Positions 8,281 through 16,495 of a stretch of 64,000 nt of DNA are shown in pieces. The DNA comes from Paenibacillus sp. XY044 (GTDB lineage Bacteria; Bacillota; Bacilli; Paenibacillales; Paenibacillaceae), in NCBI RefSeq assembly GCF_002257645.1, contig NZ_NQMO01000010.1, forward strand, positions 1 through 64,000, read 5' to 3'. Every line of letters starts with the position of its first letter. The first letter of the stretch is position 1. Both the position numbers and the translations under genes were made by a program. The notes under the pieces were generated by a model. That model was not told where the DNA came from and did not search any database. It was given only the letters and a program-made list of their open reading frames with translations.

Positions 8281-9116
8281 TTGGTCAGTCCCACTCCTTC
8301 CCAAATCATCTGCACGGCCACGTACACCAGTACCGGAATGAACAGCAGGCGGATCGTCTTGCTCTTCAGGCGCTGCATAATTTGCGCACCGATGGTCGCT
8401 CCGGCCAGAACGCCGAGAGCCACCGGTCCAGCGATGTGGGGGTCGATATCCCCGCGCAGCAGGTAAACCCCAGCGCTGGCCGCGCCGGTCACGCCCATCA
8501 TGAAGTTGCTGGTAGCGGTCGATACTTTCAAAGGAAGCTTCATGAACACGTCCATGGCCAGCACTTTGAAGCTGCCGCTGCCGATGCCGAGCAGGCCGGA
8601 TACGATTCCCGCACCATACATGACGGAGAAACCCCCATAAACGTTTCCGGCATGATAAGGGACGTCCTGCTTGATGGCTTTATCATAATAGCTTCCTTCA
8701 AGCCGGAGCTTCTTGGCGGCGGGGCTCATGCTGACCTCACCGGCGGCACCTTCGCTCTTCTTCTTGATCATATTAAACGCGGAGTAGATAAGCAGCAGCC
8801 CGAAAATGATATAGAGAAGATCGGGGGCGATAATGCCGCCGATAAACGCTCCGGTGATCGCCCCGATGGTCGTGGCGATTTCCAGAAACATCCCGACCCT
8901 CATATTGGTGATCCGGTCGCGGATGTATGCGATGGCAGAGCCGCTTGAAGTGGCGATAACGGATATGATGCTGGCGCCGATGGCATGCTCGATGCTGACG
9001 CCGAAAAGAAGCGTCAGCGCCGGCGTGACGATAATGCCGCCTCCGAGCCCCAGCACCGATCCGACGATGCCGGCCAGAATGGAGATGAGCAAAATTTCCA
9101 AAGATAACGTAATCAC
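8277..9116 (-). CDS. TSUP (TauE/SafE-like) anion exporter
   Basis: A 279-residue membrane protein with about eight hydrophobic helices and the duplicated TSUP glycine-rich motifs: GSVLGLGGGIIVTPALTLLFG near residues 20-40 and the second-half counterpart GIVSGLLGIGSGSFKVLAMD near 165-185. TSUP proteins move sulfite, sulfoacetate or related organosulfur anions across the cytoplasmic membrane; the substrate here is not determined. It forms a coupled pair with DUF1634 and is divergently transcribed from an Lrp/AsnC regulator that may control it. Confidence 0.85.
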   Translation of the reverse strand: MITLSLEILLISILAGIVGSVLGLGGGIIVTPALTLLFGVSIEHAIGASIISVIATSSGSAIAYIRDRITNMRVGMFLEIATTIGAITGAFIGGIIAPDLLYIIFGLLLIYSAFNMIKKKSEGAAGEVSMSPAAKKLRLEGSYYDKAIKQDVPYHAGNVYGGFSVMYGAGIVSGLLGIGSGSFKVLAMDVFMKLPLKVSTATSNFMMGVTGAASAGVYLLRGDIDPHIAGPVALGVLAGATIGAQIMQRLKSKTIRLLFIPVLVYVAVQMIWEGVGLTK

Positions 9117-9237
9117 ATAAGTACACCTGCCTGTGTCTGAAAATAGGAGTCCGGATTGCGCTCTCCCGCTGTGTCCCTGTACACTAAAAACACGGGGCTT
9201 TTCGCATCCGGGTGCCGTGGAACGGATTCATTATACA

Positions 9238-9267
9238 CCGTTTGTATAATAATGAACATACAAACGG
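9238..9267. promoter_or_regulatory. Perfect inverted repeat, candidate operator between TSUP and Lrp genes
   Basis: CCGTTTGTAT (9238-9247) and ATACAAACGG (9258-9267) are perfect inverted copies separated by 10 bp in the divergent region. TATAAT-like hexamers overlap or abut it on both strands. Position and symmetry suggest an operator for the adjacent Lrp-type regulator, but no binding evidence exists here. Confidence 0.6.
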
Positions 9268-9343
9268 ACTATATTTTTGCGAAATCTTTTTACAATGTAT
9301 ATACGCGAATAAATGAAGTTTATGTCGGGAGAGGAAGAAAGCT

Positions 9344-9799
9344 ATGAAATTTAAACATTTGGACGAGAAAGACAATATGATTCTGGATCATCTGCTCGAT
9401 AACGGCAGGCTCAGCCATGCCGAGCTCGGACGTTTTGTAAACCTGACGCGGGCTGCCGTGCGGGAACGGGTCAACGGCCTCATGGAGCAAGGAATCATCG
9501 ATAAATTTACGGTGATCGTCAACCCGCTCAAGGCCGGGAAAAGCATGTCGGTATACTTCTTGATCGAAGTGGAGTGGAGCCTGCTTGAGACCGTTGCCGA
9601 AACGCTGCTGGCGGATGACGAAATCACGAGCGTATACCAAATGAGCGGCGGCCCGCACCTGCATGTCCATGCGCTGATGGATGACCAGGAGCATGTGGAG
9701 CATTATTTGCGGAAGCTCAAAACGGTGGAGGGGATCACCAACGTGCACAGCGAGTTTTTGATCCGCCGGTTCAAGGAGCGGGAAGGCATACAGATCTAA
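9344..9799 (+). CDS. Lrp/AsnC-family transcriptional regulator
   Basis: The 151-residue protein has an N-terminal helix-turn-helix (LDNGRLSHAELGRFVNLTRAAVRERVNGLMEQGII, split here as HTH plus linker). A C-terminal RAM/ligand-binding domain carries the GGPHLHVHALMDDQEHVEHYL stretch. Lrp-family proteins form octamers or dimers that respond to amino acids or related small molecules. It is transcribed away from the TSUP-DUF1634 pair, and the perfect inverted repeat in between supports local control. A GGGAGAGGAAG site precedes the ATG. Confidence 0.9.
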   Translation: MKFKHLDEKDNMILDHLLDNGRLSHAELGRFVNLTRAAVRERVNGLMEQGIIDKFTVIVNPLKAGKSMSVYFLIEVEWSLLETVAETLLADDEITSVYQMSGGPHLHVHALMDDQEHVEHYLRKLKTVEGITNVHSEFLIRRFKEREGIQI

Positions 9800-9938
9800 A
9801 CGCGGCATCATGCTGTTGTATTCTGCGGTCCATCTTGTTCATCATGCCCATCGGCCAACCCGGTTAACCGGATGGTGAACGGAAGGCGGATACGGGCTGA
9901 GTAATCGTTGAACAATAATGAGGGAGGTGCCTGGAAGA

Positions 9939-10823
9939 TTGGAGACCAAAGAGCAGCTGGAGCAGGAATTGAGGCGGATTGGAAAATGGGAAAAGGATCA
10001 GAAAAGCGCGTGGTTTTGGGAACGATGGAGCCGGCTGCCGTTTATGCTGCTGGACCGGCTGACGCCCAAAGTGATTCAGGACAAGCTGGCTGAAGGGCTT
10101 GGCGAGCTCGGACGGTTTCTGCAGACTGGCGGGCAGTATTTAGTACAGCGCAGATCCATTCTCAAAAAGCTTGAGCGGACGCATTCGCTTATGGGAGGCG
10201 GTCTGGAGGGCCCGGTACCTGAACCGGGCGATGGGCGTGACGGCGGGGATGAGGGCGGCCTGACGCTGGCCGGGGCGGCGAATTTGCCGCTTGCGGTTAT
10301 GGACAGTGTGGCGGACGAGTTGGCCGCCAGCCGAGCCAAGTTTGCCGCCGCCCAAGGGGCGACAACGGGCATCGGCGGCGTATTGACGCTGGCCATCGAC
10401 ATCCCCGCGGTGCTGGGCCTCTCCTTGAAGGTGCTGCAGGAGATCGCCGTCTGTTACGGTTACGATCCGAGGGATGAGAAGGAACGCCTGTTTATCGTCA
10501 AGTGCCTGCAGTTCGCATCGGCCGACATCGTCGGCAAGAAGGCGGTGCTGGACGAGCTTGGACAGTTCGACGGAGACCATGCGCCGGTCCAAGTGATGTC
10601 CCAGATCCAGGGCTGGCGGGAAGTGGTGCAAACGTACCGTGACAGCTTCGGATGGAAAAAGCTGTTCCAGCTTGTGCCGATTGCGGGCATTCTCTTCGGA
10701 TCCATCAGCAACAAAGGCACGATTGAGGATGTGGCAGCAGCCGGAAAAATGCTGTACAAGAAGCGCCGGATTGTGACCCGGCTGCGCTCGGAGCAGCAGG
10801 ATTCCAAGGATGGCGACATATAA
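9939..10823 (+). CDS. EcsC-family protein
   Basis: A 294-residue protein of the EcsC family: a basic/acidic helical N-terminus, the WERWSRLPFMLLDRLTPK segment, then a weakly hydrophobic glycine/alanine stretch (ATTGIGGVLTLAIDIPAVLGLSLKVLQEIA) and a conserved YGYDPRDEKERLF motif. EcsC is named for the third gene of the Bacillus ecs operon, but stand-alone homologues have no established function; here there is no ecsAB. The TTG at 9939 is chosen because AGGGAGGTG lies 9 nt upstream; the in-frame ATG at 9918 lies before that site. Confidence 0.85.
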   Translation: METKEQLEQELRRIGKWEKDQKSAWFWERWSRLPFMLLDRLTPKVIQDKLAEGLGELGRFLQTGGQYLVQRRSILKKLERTHSLMGGGLEGPVPEPGDGRDGGDEGGLTLAGAANLPLAVMDSVADELAASRAKFAAAQGATTGIGGVLTLAIDIPAVLGLSLKVLQEIAVCYGYDPRDEKERLFIVKCLQFASADIVGKKAVLDELGQFDGDHAPVQVMSQIQGWREVVQTYRDSFGWKKLFQLVPIAGILFGSISNKGTIEDVAAAGKMLYKKRRIVTRLRSEQQDSKDGDI

Positions 10824-10912
10824 GACCGGTAAGGCGGGGCAGGACTTGCAGGGGGCTGCCTTAACTTTGGTCCTGTCCGGTTTATCAATTGATCCACACA
10901 GGCGCCGTCATG

Positions 10913-10963
10913 AAAAAAAGGACTGCCTCCTGGCTTATCCCAAAGCCCGGAGCAGTCCTTTTT
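10913..10963. terminator. Bidirectional terminator between EcsC and MFS genes
   Basis: AAAAAAAGGACTGC pairs with GCAGTCCTTTTT around a GC-rich loop that can itself form a small stem. It lies between two convergent genes and has A/T runs on both flanks. Confidence 0.85.
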
Positions 10964-10995
10964 GACAAATCGATACGTTTGGCGTACAGCCTGGA

Positions 10996-12261
10996 TCAGG
11001 CTTCCGTTCCCTCGGACCACCGATTCAGGAGCTTGTCGGACGGCAGCAGGTAGGTCAGAATGCCGAGCAGCGGCAGGAAGCTGCATATCTGCATGACGGT
11101 CGTAATGTCCACGATATCGGTCCACTTGCCCAGCACGAGTGCGCCAAGGCCACCCATGCCGAAAGCCAGGCCGGTAATCAGACCGGAGACGGTTCCGATT
11201 TTGCCGGGGAACAGCATCTGAGCGTACACGACCGTCACCGAGAAGCTGGAGAAGACGATCAGCCCGATGAACGCCAGCAGCACGCCGGACCAGAACAGAT
11301 TCGCATAAGGCAGAAGGATGGCCAGCGGCGCTGCCAGGATCATCGAACAGAAAATCATGTTCCGTTTGCCGAACCGGTCGGCCAGCGGTCCGCCGAAGAA
11401 CGTACCGACCGCGCCAGCCGCAAGGAACAGGAAAATGTAAACCTGCGCATCGCTCACGGAGAGATGGAAGTTCTCCATGAGATAAAACGAAAAGAACGTG
11501 CTGATGGACGAGCTGTACCAGGAACGGACGAAAACGAGCAGCACCAGCAGCACGATCGCAAAGCGGATCCGGGAGCGCACTTCCGGACGCAGCTGGCGCG
11601 GCTGCGTTTTCTTCTTCTGGTATGCCCCGCTGCGCAGGCGGTTGCCGTACCATCTGGCGATAAAGATTTGGACCGCAATGCCGGCTGCGGCGACGACGGT
11701 AAACCAGATCGAGCCAAACAGGCCGAGCGGAATGAAAATCCACATCGTCAGCACGGGAGCCAGGGACTGCCCGGCGTTGCCGCCAACCTGGAAGATCGAC
11801 TGGGCCAGACCTCGGCGCGCTCCGGAGGCCATGTGGGACACCCTCGAGCCTTCCGGATGGAATGCGGCCGAACCCAGGCCCACGAACACGACAGCCAGAA
11901 GCACGGCCGGATAGGTGGTGGCAAAGGCCATCAGCAGCATCCCTGTAAAGGTGAAACCCATCCCGATCGGGAGCAGCGCGGGCGTCGGCTTACGGTCGGC
12001 GAACCATCCGACCACCGGCTGCATGATGGAGGACGTAAAGTTGATTGCAAAGGAAATGATCCCGATCTGCGTATAGGTCAGGTGCATGGACGATTTCAGA
12101 ATCGGGAAGATCGCCGGGATGACGGATTGGATCGAGTCATTAAACAAATGCACGAGACTGATGGCGATGAGGATCCGATAGACCGTGGCCGACATATCCG
12201 GCTGAGTCAGCGGCTGCTGTCCCCCTGGCGGCGAAGTCTTGGTCATCGTTTGAACGGACAT
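10996..12261 (-). CDS. MFS transporter, fosmidomycin-resistance (Fsr)-like
   Basis: This 421-residue protein has 12 predicted membrane helices. The first helix block ISLVHLFNDSIQSVIPAIFPIL and the block VGLGSAAFHPEGSRVSHMASG are characteristic of Fsr-like members of the major facilitator superfamily. WFADRKPTP corresponds to the loop 2-3 motif. Fsr proteins are proton-driven drug exporters in the cytoplasmic membrane. The actual substrate is not visible. The gene is downstream of AIM24 on the same strand with a 109-bp gap, so co-transcription is possible but unproven. Confidence 0.85.
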   Translation of the reverse strand: MSVQTMTKTSPPGGQQPLTQPDMSATVYRILIAISLVHLFNDSIQSVIPAIFPILKSSMHLTYTQIGIISFAINFTSSIMQPVVGWFADRKPTPALLPIGMGFTFTGMLLMAFATTYPAVLLAVVFVGLGSAAFHPEGSRVSHMASGARRGLAQSIFQVGGNAGQSLAPVLTMWIFIPLGLFGSIWFTVVAAAGIAVQIFIARWYGNRLRSGAYQKKKTQPRQLRPEVRSRIRFAIVLLVLLVFVRSWYSSSISTFFSFYLMENFHLSVSDAQVYIFLFLAAGAVGTFFGGPLADRFGKRNMIFCSMILAAPLAILLPYANLFWSGVLLAFIGLIVFSSFSVTVVYAQMLFPGKIGTVSGLITGLAFGMGGLGALVLGKWTDIVDITTVMQICSFLPLLGILTYLLPSDKLLNRWSEGTEA

Positions 12262-12370
12262 GTTACCTCCTTGTGATTGAACTCGAGATGGATCGGCTTA
12301 ACATGTCAGTCCTCTTTCGTTCGGAATATTTAAGGAGATTATATGTCAGATGCAGGTAAAGCGTATACCC

Positions 12371-13075
12371 CTACTTGATAAAAACTCCCCCAAACGGAAT
12401 GATCTCCCGCAGTACCCGTTTGATCAGTCCGTCGTTGTTCAGGTCCTTCTCCAGGTGGCTGCTCCGGTGTCCGGCCTGAAACAGAACCGTCCCCACTCCC
12501 GTCATTTTAAAATGGTAATTCATATGCTGGCTGGCCAGCGTGTTGCCGTAAACCGTCAGGTCGAGCTTGGCATTCTCGGGGTATGCGATCACGCTTCCCG
12601 CGTCAACATACAGCGGCTCGGCCGGATGAAGCTCCGCCTCCAAGACCATTCCTTCGGTCAGGACGCCGATCGTGCCTGTCCCGGCGAATTTCACTTTGAC
12701 GGCGTCACGGGTAATCAGCATGTTCTTTGCGCTCAAGATACGCGTTTTCATGGTGATGCCGGAGCTGTAGAAAAATAAATGCCGCAGGTCGTACAGCAAA
12801 TCGCTGCCGCCTGTAAGCTTAATCGGCTTAACGCTGTAGCCGGGTGGAAGTGCTGCGGTAAAACTGCAGCTGCCTCTCATATCCGCCTGGATCAGCTTTT
12901 TCTTCCGGTACATCCCCTTGATGTTCATCAGCCGGTCGCTGCGCCCGTCGGATGGTCCCCTGTAAGCGATGATCTGTTCCGGATGCAGAAAGTGCATCTC
13001 TTCCCCTTGTTCCAGCAGGAAGGACACGGCTTGTCCGCTGTCCGGGCTTGCATATTCCTGTATCGACAGATTCAA
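12371..13075 (-). CDS. AIM24 family protein
   Basis: A 234-residue all-beta protein matching the AIM24 (TIGR00266-like) family. Indicators are repeated short strands, the segment GTGTIGVLTEGMVLEAELHP, YVDAGSVIAYPENAKLDLTV, and a glycine-rich C-terminus. AIM24 relatives form a TRAP-like beta-sandwich; bacterial functions are unknown. It is preceded 35 bp upstream by a small membrane coiled-coil gene on the same strand, so the two probably form an operon. Confidence 0.8.
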   Translation of the reverse strand: MNLSIQEYASPDSGQAVSFLLEQGEEMHFLHPEQIIAYRGPSDGRSDRLMNIKGMYRKKKLIQADMRGSCSFTAALPPGYSVKPIKLTGGSDLLYDLRHLFFYSSGITMKTRILSAKNMLITRDAVKVKFAGTGTIGVLTEGMVLEAELHPAEPLYVDAGSVIAYPENAKLDLTVYGNTLASQHMNYHFKMTGVGTVLFQAGHRSSHLEKDLNNDGLIKRVLREIIPFGGVFIK

Positions 13076-13110
13076 TGGTCATTCCTCCTACTTGGGGCTC
13101 CGGGATTCCG

Positions 13111-13533
13111 CTATACCCGGTTCGCTCTGCGCATGAAGTAACGCATAATGCGGATAAAAACAAAATACCCGCAGGCAAGAGCAATGACCGTAATCAGCAT
13201 GGCTTTCAGCTTATGTTCCCTGGCTGCTCTAGCCTGATTGGTTTCCTGCAGCGCCTGAACGGTTTCGGACAGCTCCTGGTTTTGAGCCATCAACTGGGCG
13301 TTCTGCTCCTGATACAGCTTCGCGTCGGCCTGAGCCTGGTCAAGATCGTCCAGGGTTTCCCGGTAGCTTTCTTTCAGCCGGTTTACTTCGCTGGGGAGGC
13401 CGGAGAACGTCTCCACCCCTTTATAAAAATCGTCGAAATAATTCGCTTTGGCGGAAGTTTTGAACAGCACCATGCCGCATATAACAATCATCACCGCGCA
13501 TAAGAGGCGGATCAGCGATAAATTCCGGTTCAT
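13111..13533 (-). CDS. Small membrane protein with central coiled coil
   Basis: The 140-residue protein has an N-terminal hydrophobic helix (residues 8-25), a glutamine/glutamate-rich heptad region (about 45-105, e.g. LYQEQNAQLMAQNQELSETV), and a C-terminal membrane helix (LITVIALACGYFVFIRIM) with a basic tail. No family was recognised. The topology would place a coiled coil outside or inside between two anchors. It is likely co-transcribed with AIM24. The ATG is preceded by AGGAGGTTG. Confidence 0.65.
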   Translation of the reverse strand: MNRNLSLIRLLCAVMIVICGMVLFKTSAKANYFDDFYKGVETFSGLPSEVNRLKESYRETLDDLDQAQADAKLYQEQNAQLMAQNQELSETVQALQETNQARAAREHKLKAMLITVIALACGYFVFIRIMRYFMRRANRV

Positions 13534-13808
13534 AAAGCAACAACCTCCTGCATAGAGTTATAGAAGAAGAGAGAGATGTCCATCTCGCAGGACAGGCCGG
13601 GGCCGTTTATAGAATATACTCGAAAACGGGCGGATAAGTTCCACTTTCGTCCATTTTTGTCGGTCCGGTTTCAAATGGCGGCCAAAGCGGGTAAATGAAA
13701 AAGGAAGCCGACCAGCACCAAAATGGTGGAAAGTAGAGCCAGTCCCTGTAATAGAAGAAGCCCTCTCAAATATACGAATATATACGTCATGAAAAGGAGC
13801 AATGATTT

Positions 13809-13967
13809 ATGCGGGAAACAGAACAACAATATAAAAAGATTATGATTACCGTTAACGGCGAGCCATTGGGCAAGGAACTGTGGATCGACAAAGTTACGTA
13901 TGCACCGGTCCAAATCCGCGAAACGGCAAAACAAGCCGAAACCGAAGTCAATGCGATTGTCAGTTAA
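13809..13967 (+). CDS. Small protein of 52 residues, stalk-domain-like fragment
   Basis: ATG at 13809, AAAAGGAG about 9 nt upstream, stop at 13965-13967, and a strong terminator 30 bp later: a complete small transcription unit. The product begins MRETEQQYKKIMITVNG and continues through ELWIDKVTYAPVQIRET. The ITVNG and DKVTYAPV stretches recall the strand pattern VNG...dGttYVPvR of the copper-amine-oxidase-N-type stalk domains common in Paenibacillus. There is no signal peptide, so it would be cytosolic. Function unknown; the domain resemblance is an inference from a short match. Confidence 0.65.
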   Translation: MRETEQQYKKIMITVNGEPLGKELWIDKVTYAPVQIRETAKQAETEVNAIVS

Positions 13968-13996
13968 TGTCTAAATAATACCATATTTTCAAACGC

Positions 13997-14034
13997 AAAA
14001 GACCCGGAATTGTTCTAAATTCTGGGTCTTTTTT
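13997..14034 (+). terminator. Terminator of the 52-residue gene
   Basis: AAAAGACCCGGAATT pairs with AATTCTGGGTCTTTT with one G-T wobble around a 6-nt loop and is followed by a T-run ending at 14034. It is strong and lies 30 bp after the small gene. Confidence 0.9.
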
Positions 14035-14357
14035 CGCATGGGCGAAAATCATCGTCTGTAAAAAAAGATAGTGAGCCTAAAGTTTTACTACAGATTTCGA
14101 CAATCATTTTAAATTCGTTCTTTTATACTAGTATAGGACGTTAGATAGGACTTTTTACATAAAAATGCATCGAAATGAAAAAGCCATGCTGTAAGGAGTG
14201 ATTTGCTCGAAAAAAAGGAAGAATCAGGTAGAAAATAGTGGAATGTTGTGATATTATTTACAAATATATAAATACGAACGTATGTTCCGTGACAAGATGA
14301 TGTCAGCCAATGTTGGTACGATATAAAGACGATGAACTAAGATAGGGGTGAACATCC
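14035..14357. other. AT-rich intergenic region upstream of the orphan 232-residue gene
   Basis: About 320 bp, markedly richer in A+T than its surroundings. No open frame with a ribosome site, no long inverted repeat and no recognised riboswitch was seen. GATAGGGGTG just before 14358 is the ribosome site of the next gene. A promoter must lie here, but none of the candidate hexamer pairs stands out. Confidence 0.5.
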
Positions 14358-15056
14358 ATGCAGTCAGGTATACAGGATCATTTTACATGGAACCGCAATC
14401 ATATTTTTGCCAGCGGAACGAATAAGGCTATTCTACTAGTGGAGTGGTACGGAGGAACGCTGCGTCCTGCCCGGAGACGAACTTCCCCTAAACTTATCGC
14501 CCGGGATGTGGAGCTGCACTTGTGGCTGGAACCGCATGTGACCTTGCTGCGTATTTACGGGGCAAAGGCGAGAAGAGGGCTGAATCACTCATTGATCGTG
14601 CCGTTGGGGCATCTGCAGGACGGAATCAAGCAGTTCTTTGCGATCGAGCTGGCCTTAGAACCGCAGAGTCCCGGCCTGCATGGCGTTATTTCGGCCCAGT
14701 GGCGTTATAAGGAGCGTAACAAGGAGCGCATCAAAGAGCTTCCCGTCAAGGAAATCTATATGAATTACACGTATCATATGGGGCTTCTGAGTCAGCCGGA
14801 GGACTTCCATGTCCATAAGCATGTGAAACTTCTGGAAACACCGGGAGTAGTCAAGGAGGCCATCAGGCTTTTCGAATTCGGCGATATTGAGCATGGGGAA
14901 TGGGTGCTCCGGCGTAAGGGGGACGAGCTGCTGATCAGTGCGGCCCGAAACTCGGACGGCCGCCTGCTGGCCGAGGCTGACATGCTGTACCAGCTCAGTG
15001 AGCACTATGTCGGAACTTACATGAATAGGAACACCTCTTTGGCCAGAAACGGGTAA
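14358..15056 (+). CDS. Uncharacterised 232-residue protein, possible vWA-partner beta domain
   Basis: No family was recognised with certainty. The N-terminal half (about 50-120) reads ARDVELHLWLEPHVTLLRIYG, then LNHSLIVPLGHLQDGIKQFF. This resembles the beta-rich region that follows the vWA domain in Ca-activated chloride channel-like proteins, but no vWA domain is present. A second half (about 145-220) is helical, with FEFGDIEHGEWVLRRKGDEL and no membrane segment or signal peptide. It is followed 175 bp later by a WYL regulator on the same strand. Ribosome site GGGGTG before the ATG. Cytosolic; function unknown. Confidence 0.6.
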   Translation: MQSGIQDHFTWNRNHIFASGTNKAILLVEWYGGTLRPARRRTSPKLIARDVELHLWLEPHVTLLRIYGAKARRGLNHSLIVPLGHLQDGIKQFFAIELALEPQSPGLHGVISAQWRYKERNKERIKELPVKEIYMNYTYHMGLLSQPEDFHVHKHVKLLETPGVVKEAIRLFEFGDIEHGEWVLRRKGDELLISAARNSDGRLLAEADMLYQLSEHYVGTYMNRNTSLARNG

Positions 15057-15231
15057 GGAGTCGCATGGATACCCTGCTGTATCAAGTACATATTTTCCAA
15101 TGAAATATAGCAAAATCGAAGGGGATGATCTTTGGATCATGAAAGAAGGATTCACTTTGCTACCAGTCGAATGGACTACTTCTAAAGTTGAGATATGAGT
15201 CTAATTTACTATATGAGCTAGGAGAATCCAC

Positions 15232-16191
15232 ATGACAGACAGACTGATCCGATTAATGCGCATTATTACCCTGGTTCAGGCCAAGCCCGGCATTCTGGCG
15301 AGGGAGCTGGCGGAGCGCTGCGGTACCAGTGAGCGTACGATATATCGCGATATGGATGCCCTAAGCGCCATGCATATTCCGGTTACTCATCAGGGACATG
15401 GCAAGGGGTACCGGTTTATCGGGGATTTTGCCTTGTATCCGCTGGATTGGACGGAAGAGGAAACGTCCGCATTCGCGGCGCTTCCTTCCATTATGAATCA
15501 GATTAAACCGATCCTGCCCGCGGCATTTGAAAGTGCATATGAGAAAGTGATGGCGGCGAACCATAAGCGAAGAGCAGATTCCGCGGCAACAGAACAGCAA
15601 GAAGCAGTAACATCGGCGGACAAGTCTGCAGTAGCGATACGGGATCAGCCGCCGTTTCTCATCCCGATACTCATGGCCACCTTGTCCCAGCATACGATCC
15701 AGGCTGAGTACGTTCTTCCAGACAGCCGCGAGAGGAAATCCGGAAGAATCGATCCATACTGGCTCGTACCCTGGAAGCAGCGTTTTTATCTGGTCGGCCG
15801 GAGCCATTCGGAAGGGAATATCCAAATTTACCGCCTTAGCAATTTTCAGCAGGTAGAAGTATTAGATGACGTTTTCGTCAAAGTACATACGCATGTTCAG
15901 CAAGAGTTGTTGGATCCTTATCATGATCAGCACGAGCAAGACCAAGTACAGTTTAAAATCAGGATCACCCCCCGGATGGCGAATATGTTCAGAACCGAGA
16001 CGTTTATCCCCCCGATGCGAATGGCGGAGAGCCGGGACGGCAGTCTGATTGTGGAATTATGTGTGACCAACGTGGTTGAATTCATCAGCTGGCTGTCCCA
16101 ATATGGGGCGGAAGCCGAAATCATGGAGCCCGTATTTTATAGAGAGATGATGAAACGGAATTTGCGCAAATGGCTTGCTTTATACAAATGA
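15232..16191 (+). CDS. HTH/WYL-domain transcriptional regulator
   Basis: This 319-residue protein has an N-terminal HTH_11 winged helix (ARELAERCGTSERTIYRDMDAL near residues 22-43) and a WYL domain. In the latter the usual sequence is replaced by GRIDPYWLVPWKQRFYLVGRS near 165-185, followed by the WCX C-terminal extension. WYL regulators bind nucleic-acid or small ligands and often control defence or stress genes. No defence genes are adjacent, so the target is unknown; the orphan gene upstream is one candidate. An AGGAG site precedes the ATG. Confidence 0.85.
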   Translation: MTDRLIRLMRIITLVQAKPGILARELAERCGTSERTIYRDMDALSAMHIPVTHQGHGKGYRFIGDFALYPLDWTEEETSAFAALPSIMNQIKPILPAAFESAYEKVMAANHKRRADSAATEQQEAVTSADKSAVAIRDQPPFLIPILMATLSQHTIQAEYVLPDSRERKSGRIDPYWLVPWKQRFYLVGRSHSEGNIQIYRLSNFQQVEVLDDVFVKVHTHVQQELLDPYHDQHEQDQVQFKIRITPRMANMFRTETFIPPMRMAESRDGSLIVELCVTNVVEFISWLSQYGAEAEIMEPVFYREMMKRNLRKWLALYK

Positions 16192-16495
16192 TACAGGATA
16201 CCCGCGCTTTATCGCTTCACCCTGCAACAGGGAAATGCCAGCAGTTGACATCCCCTGCTCGATGGATGCTGGCCCTGTCTTTTCAACCCCTCCACATGCT
16301 TGGCAGCGATTGTTCAGCCATGATATCCCGCCACATTCGAGAATCCGAAACGATGAACGGCCGACTAAGCTTGAATCATAACAATATATTGCCTGGGAAA
16401 TCGTATATATTTATCATTTTCCCATCATTCTCCTCATTGTAAAGATATGTTAAAATTATGAAGAATGATTTCCAGTTTGATACAAATGCAAGGAA
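16192..16495 (+). promoter_or_regulatory. Intergenic region with extended -10 promoter for the first PBP
   Basis: About 300 bp with no convincing gene. Near its end is TATGTTAAAAT, an extended -10 element (TG at 16448-16449, TAAAAT at 16451-16456), with only a weak -35. The second PBP gene has a closely similar element (TATGCTAAAAT, near 18711-18721), suggesting that both copies kept the same kind of promoter. Confidence 0.5.

Noticed and set aside
13671..13934. Hydrophobic minus-strand frame that could be a type I toxin-like peptide
   Set aside because: No ribosome site before its candidate ATGs, and it overlaps the well-supported 52-residue gene.
15065..15198. Two overlapping mini-frames (12 and 32 codons) between the orphan gene and the WYL gene
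   Set aside because: Only the first has a ribosome site and it is too short to support; the second lacks one.
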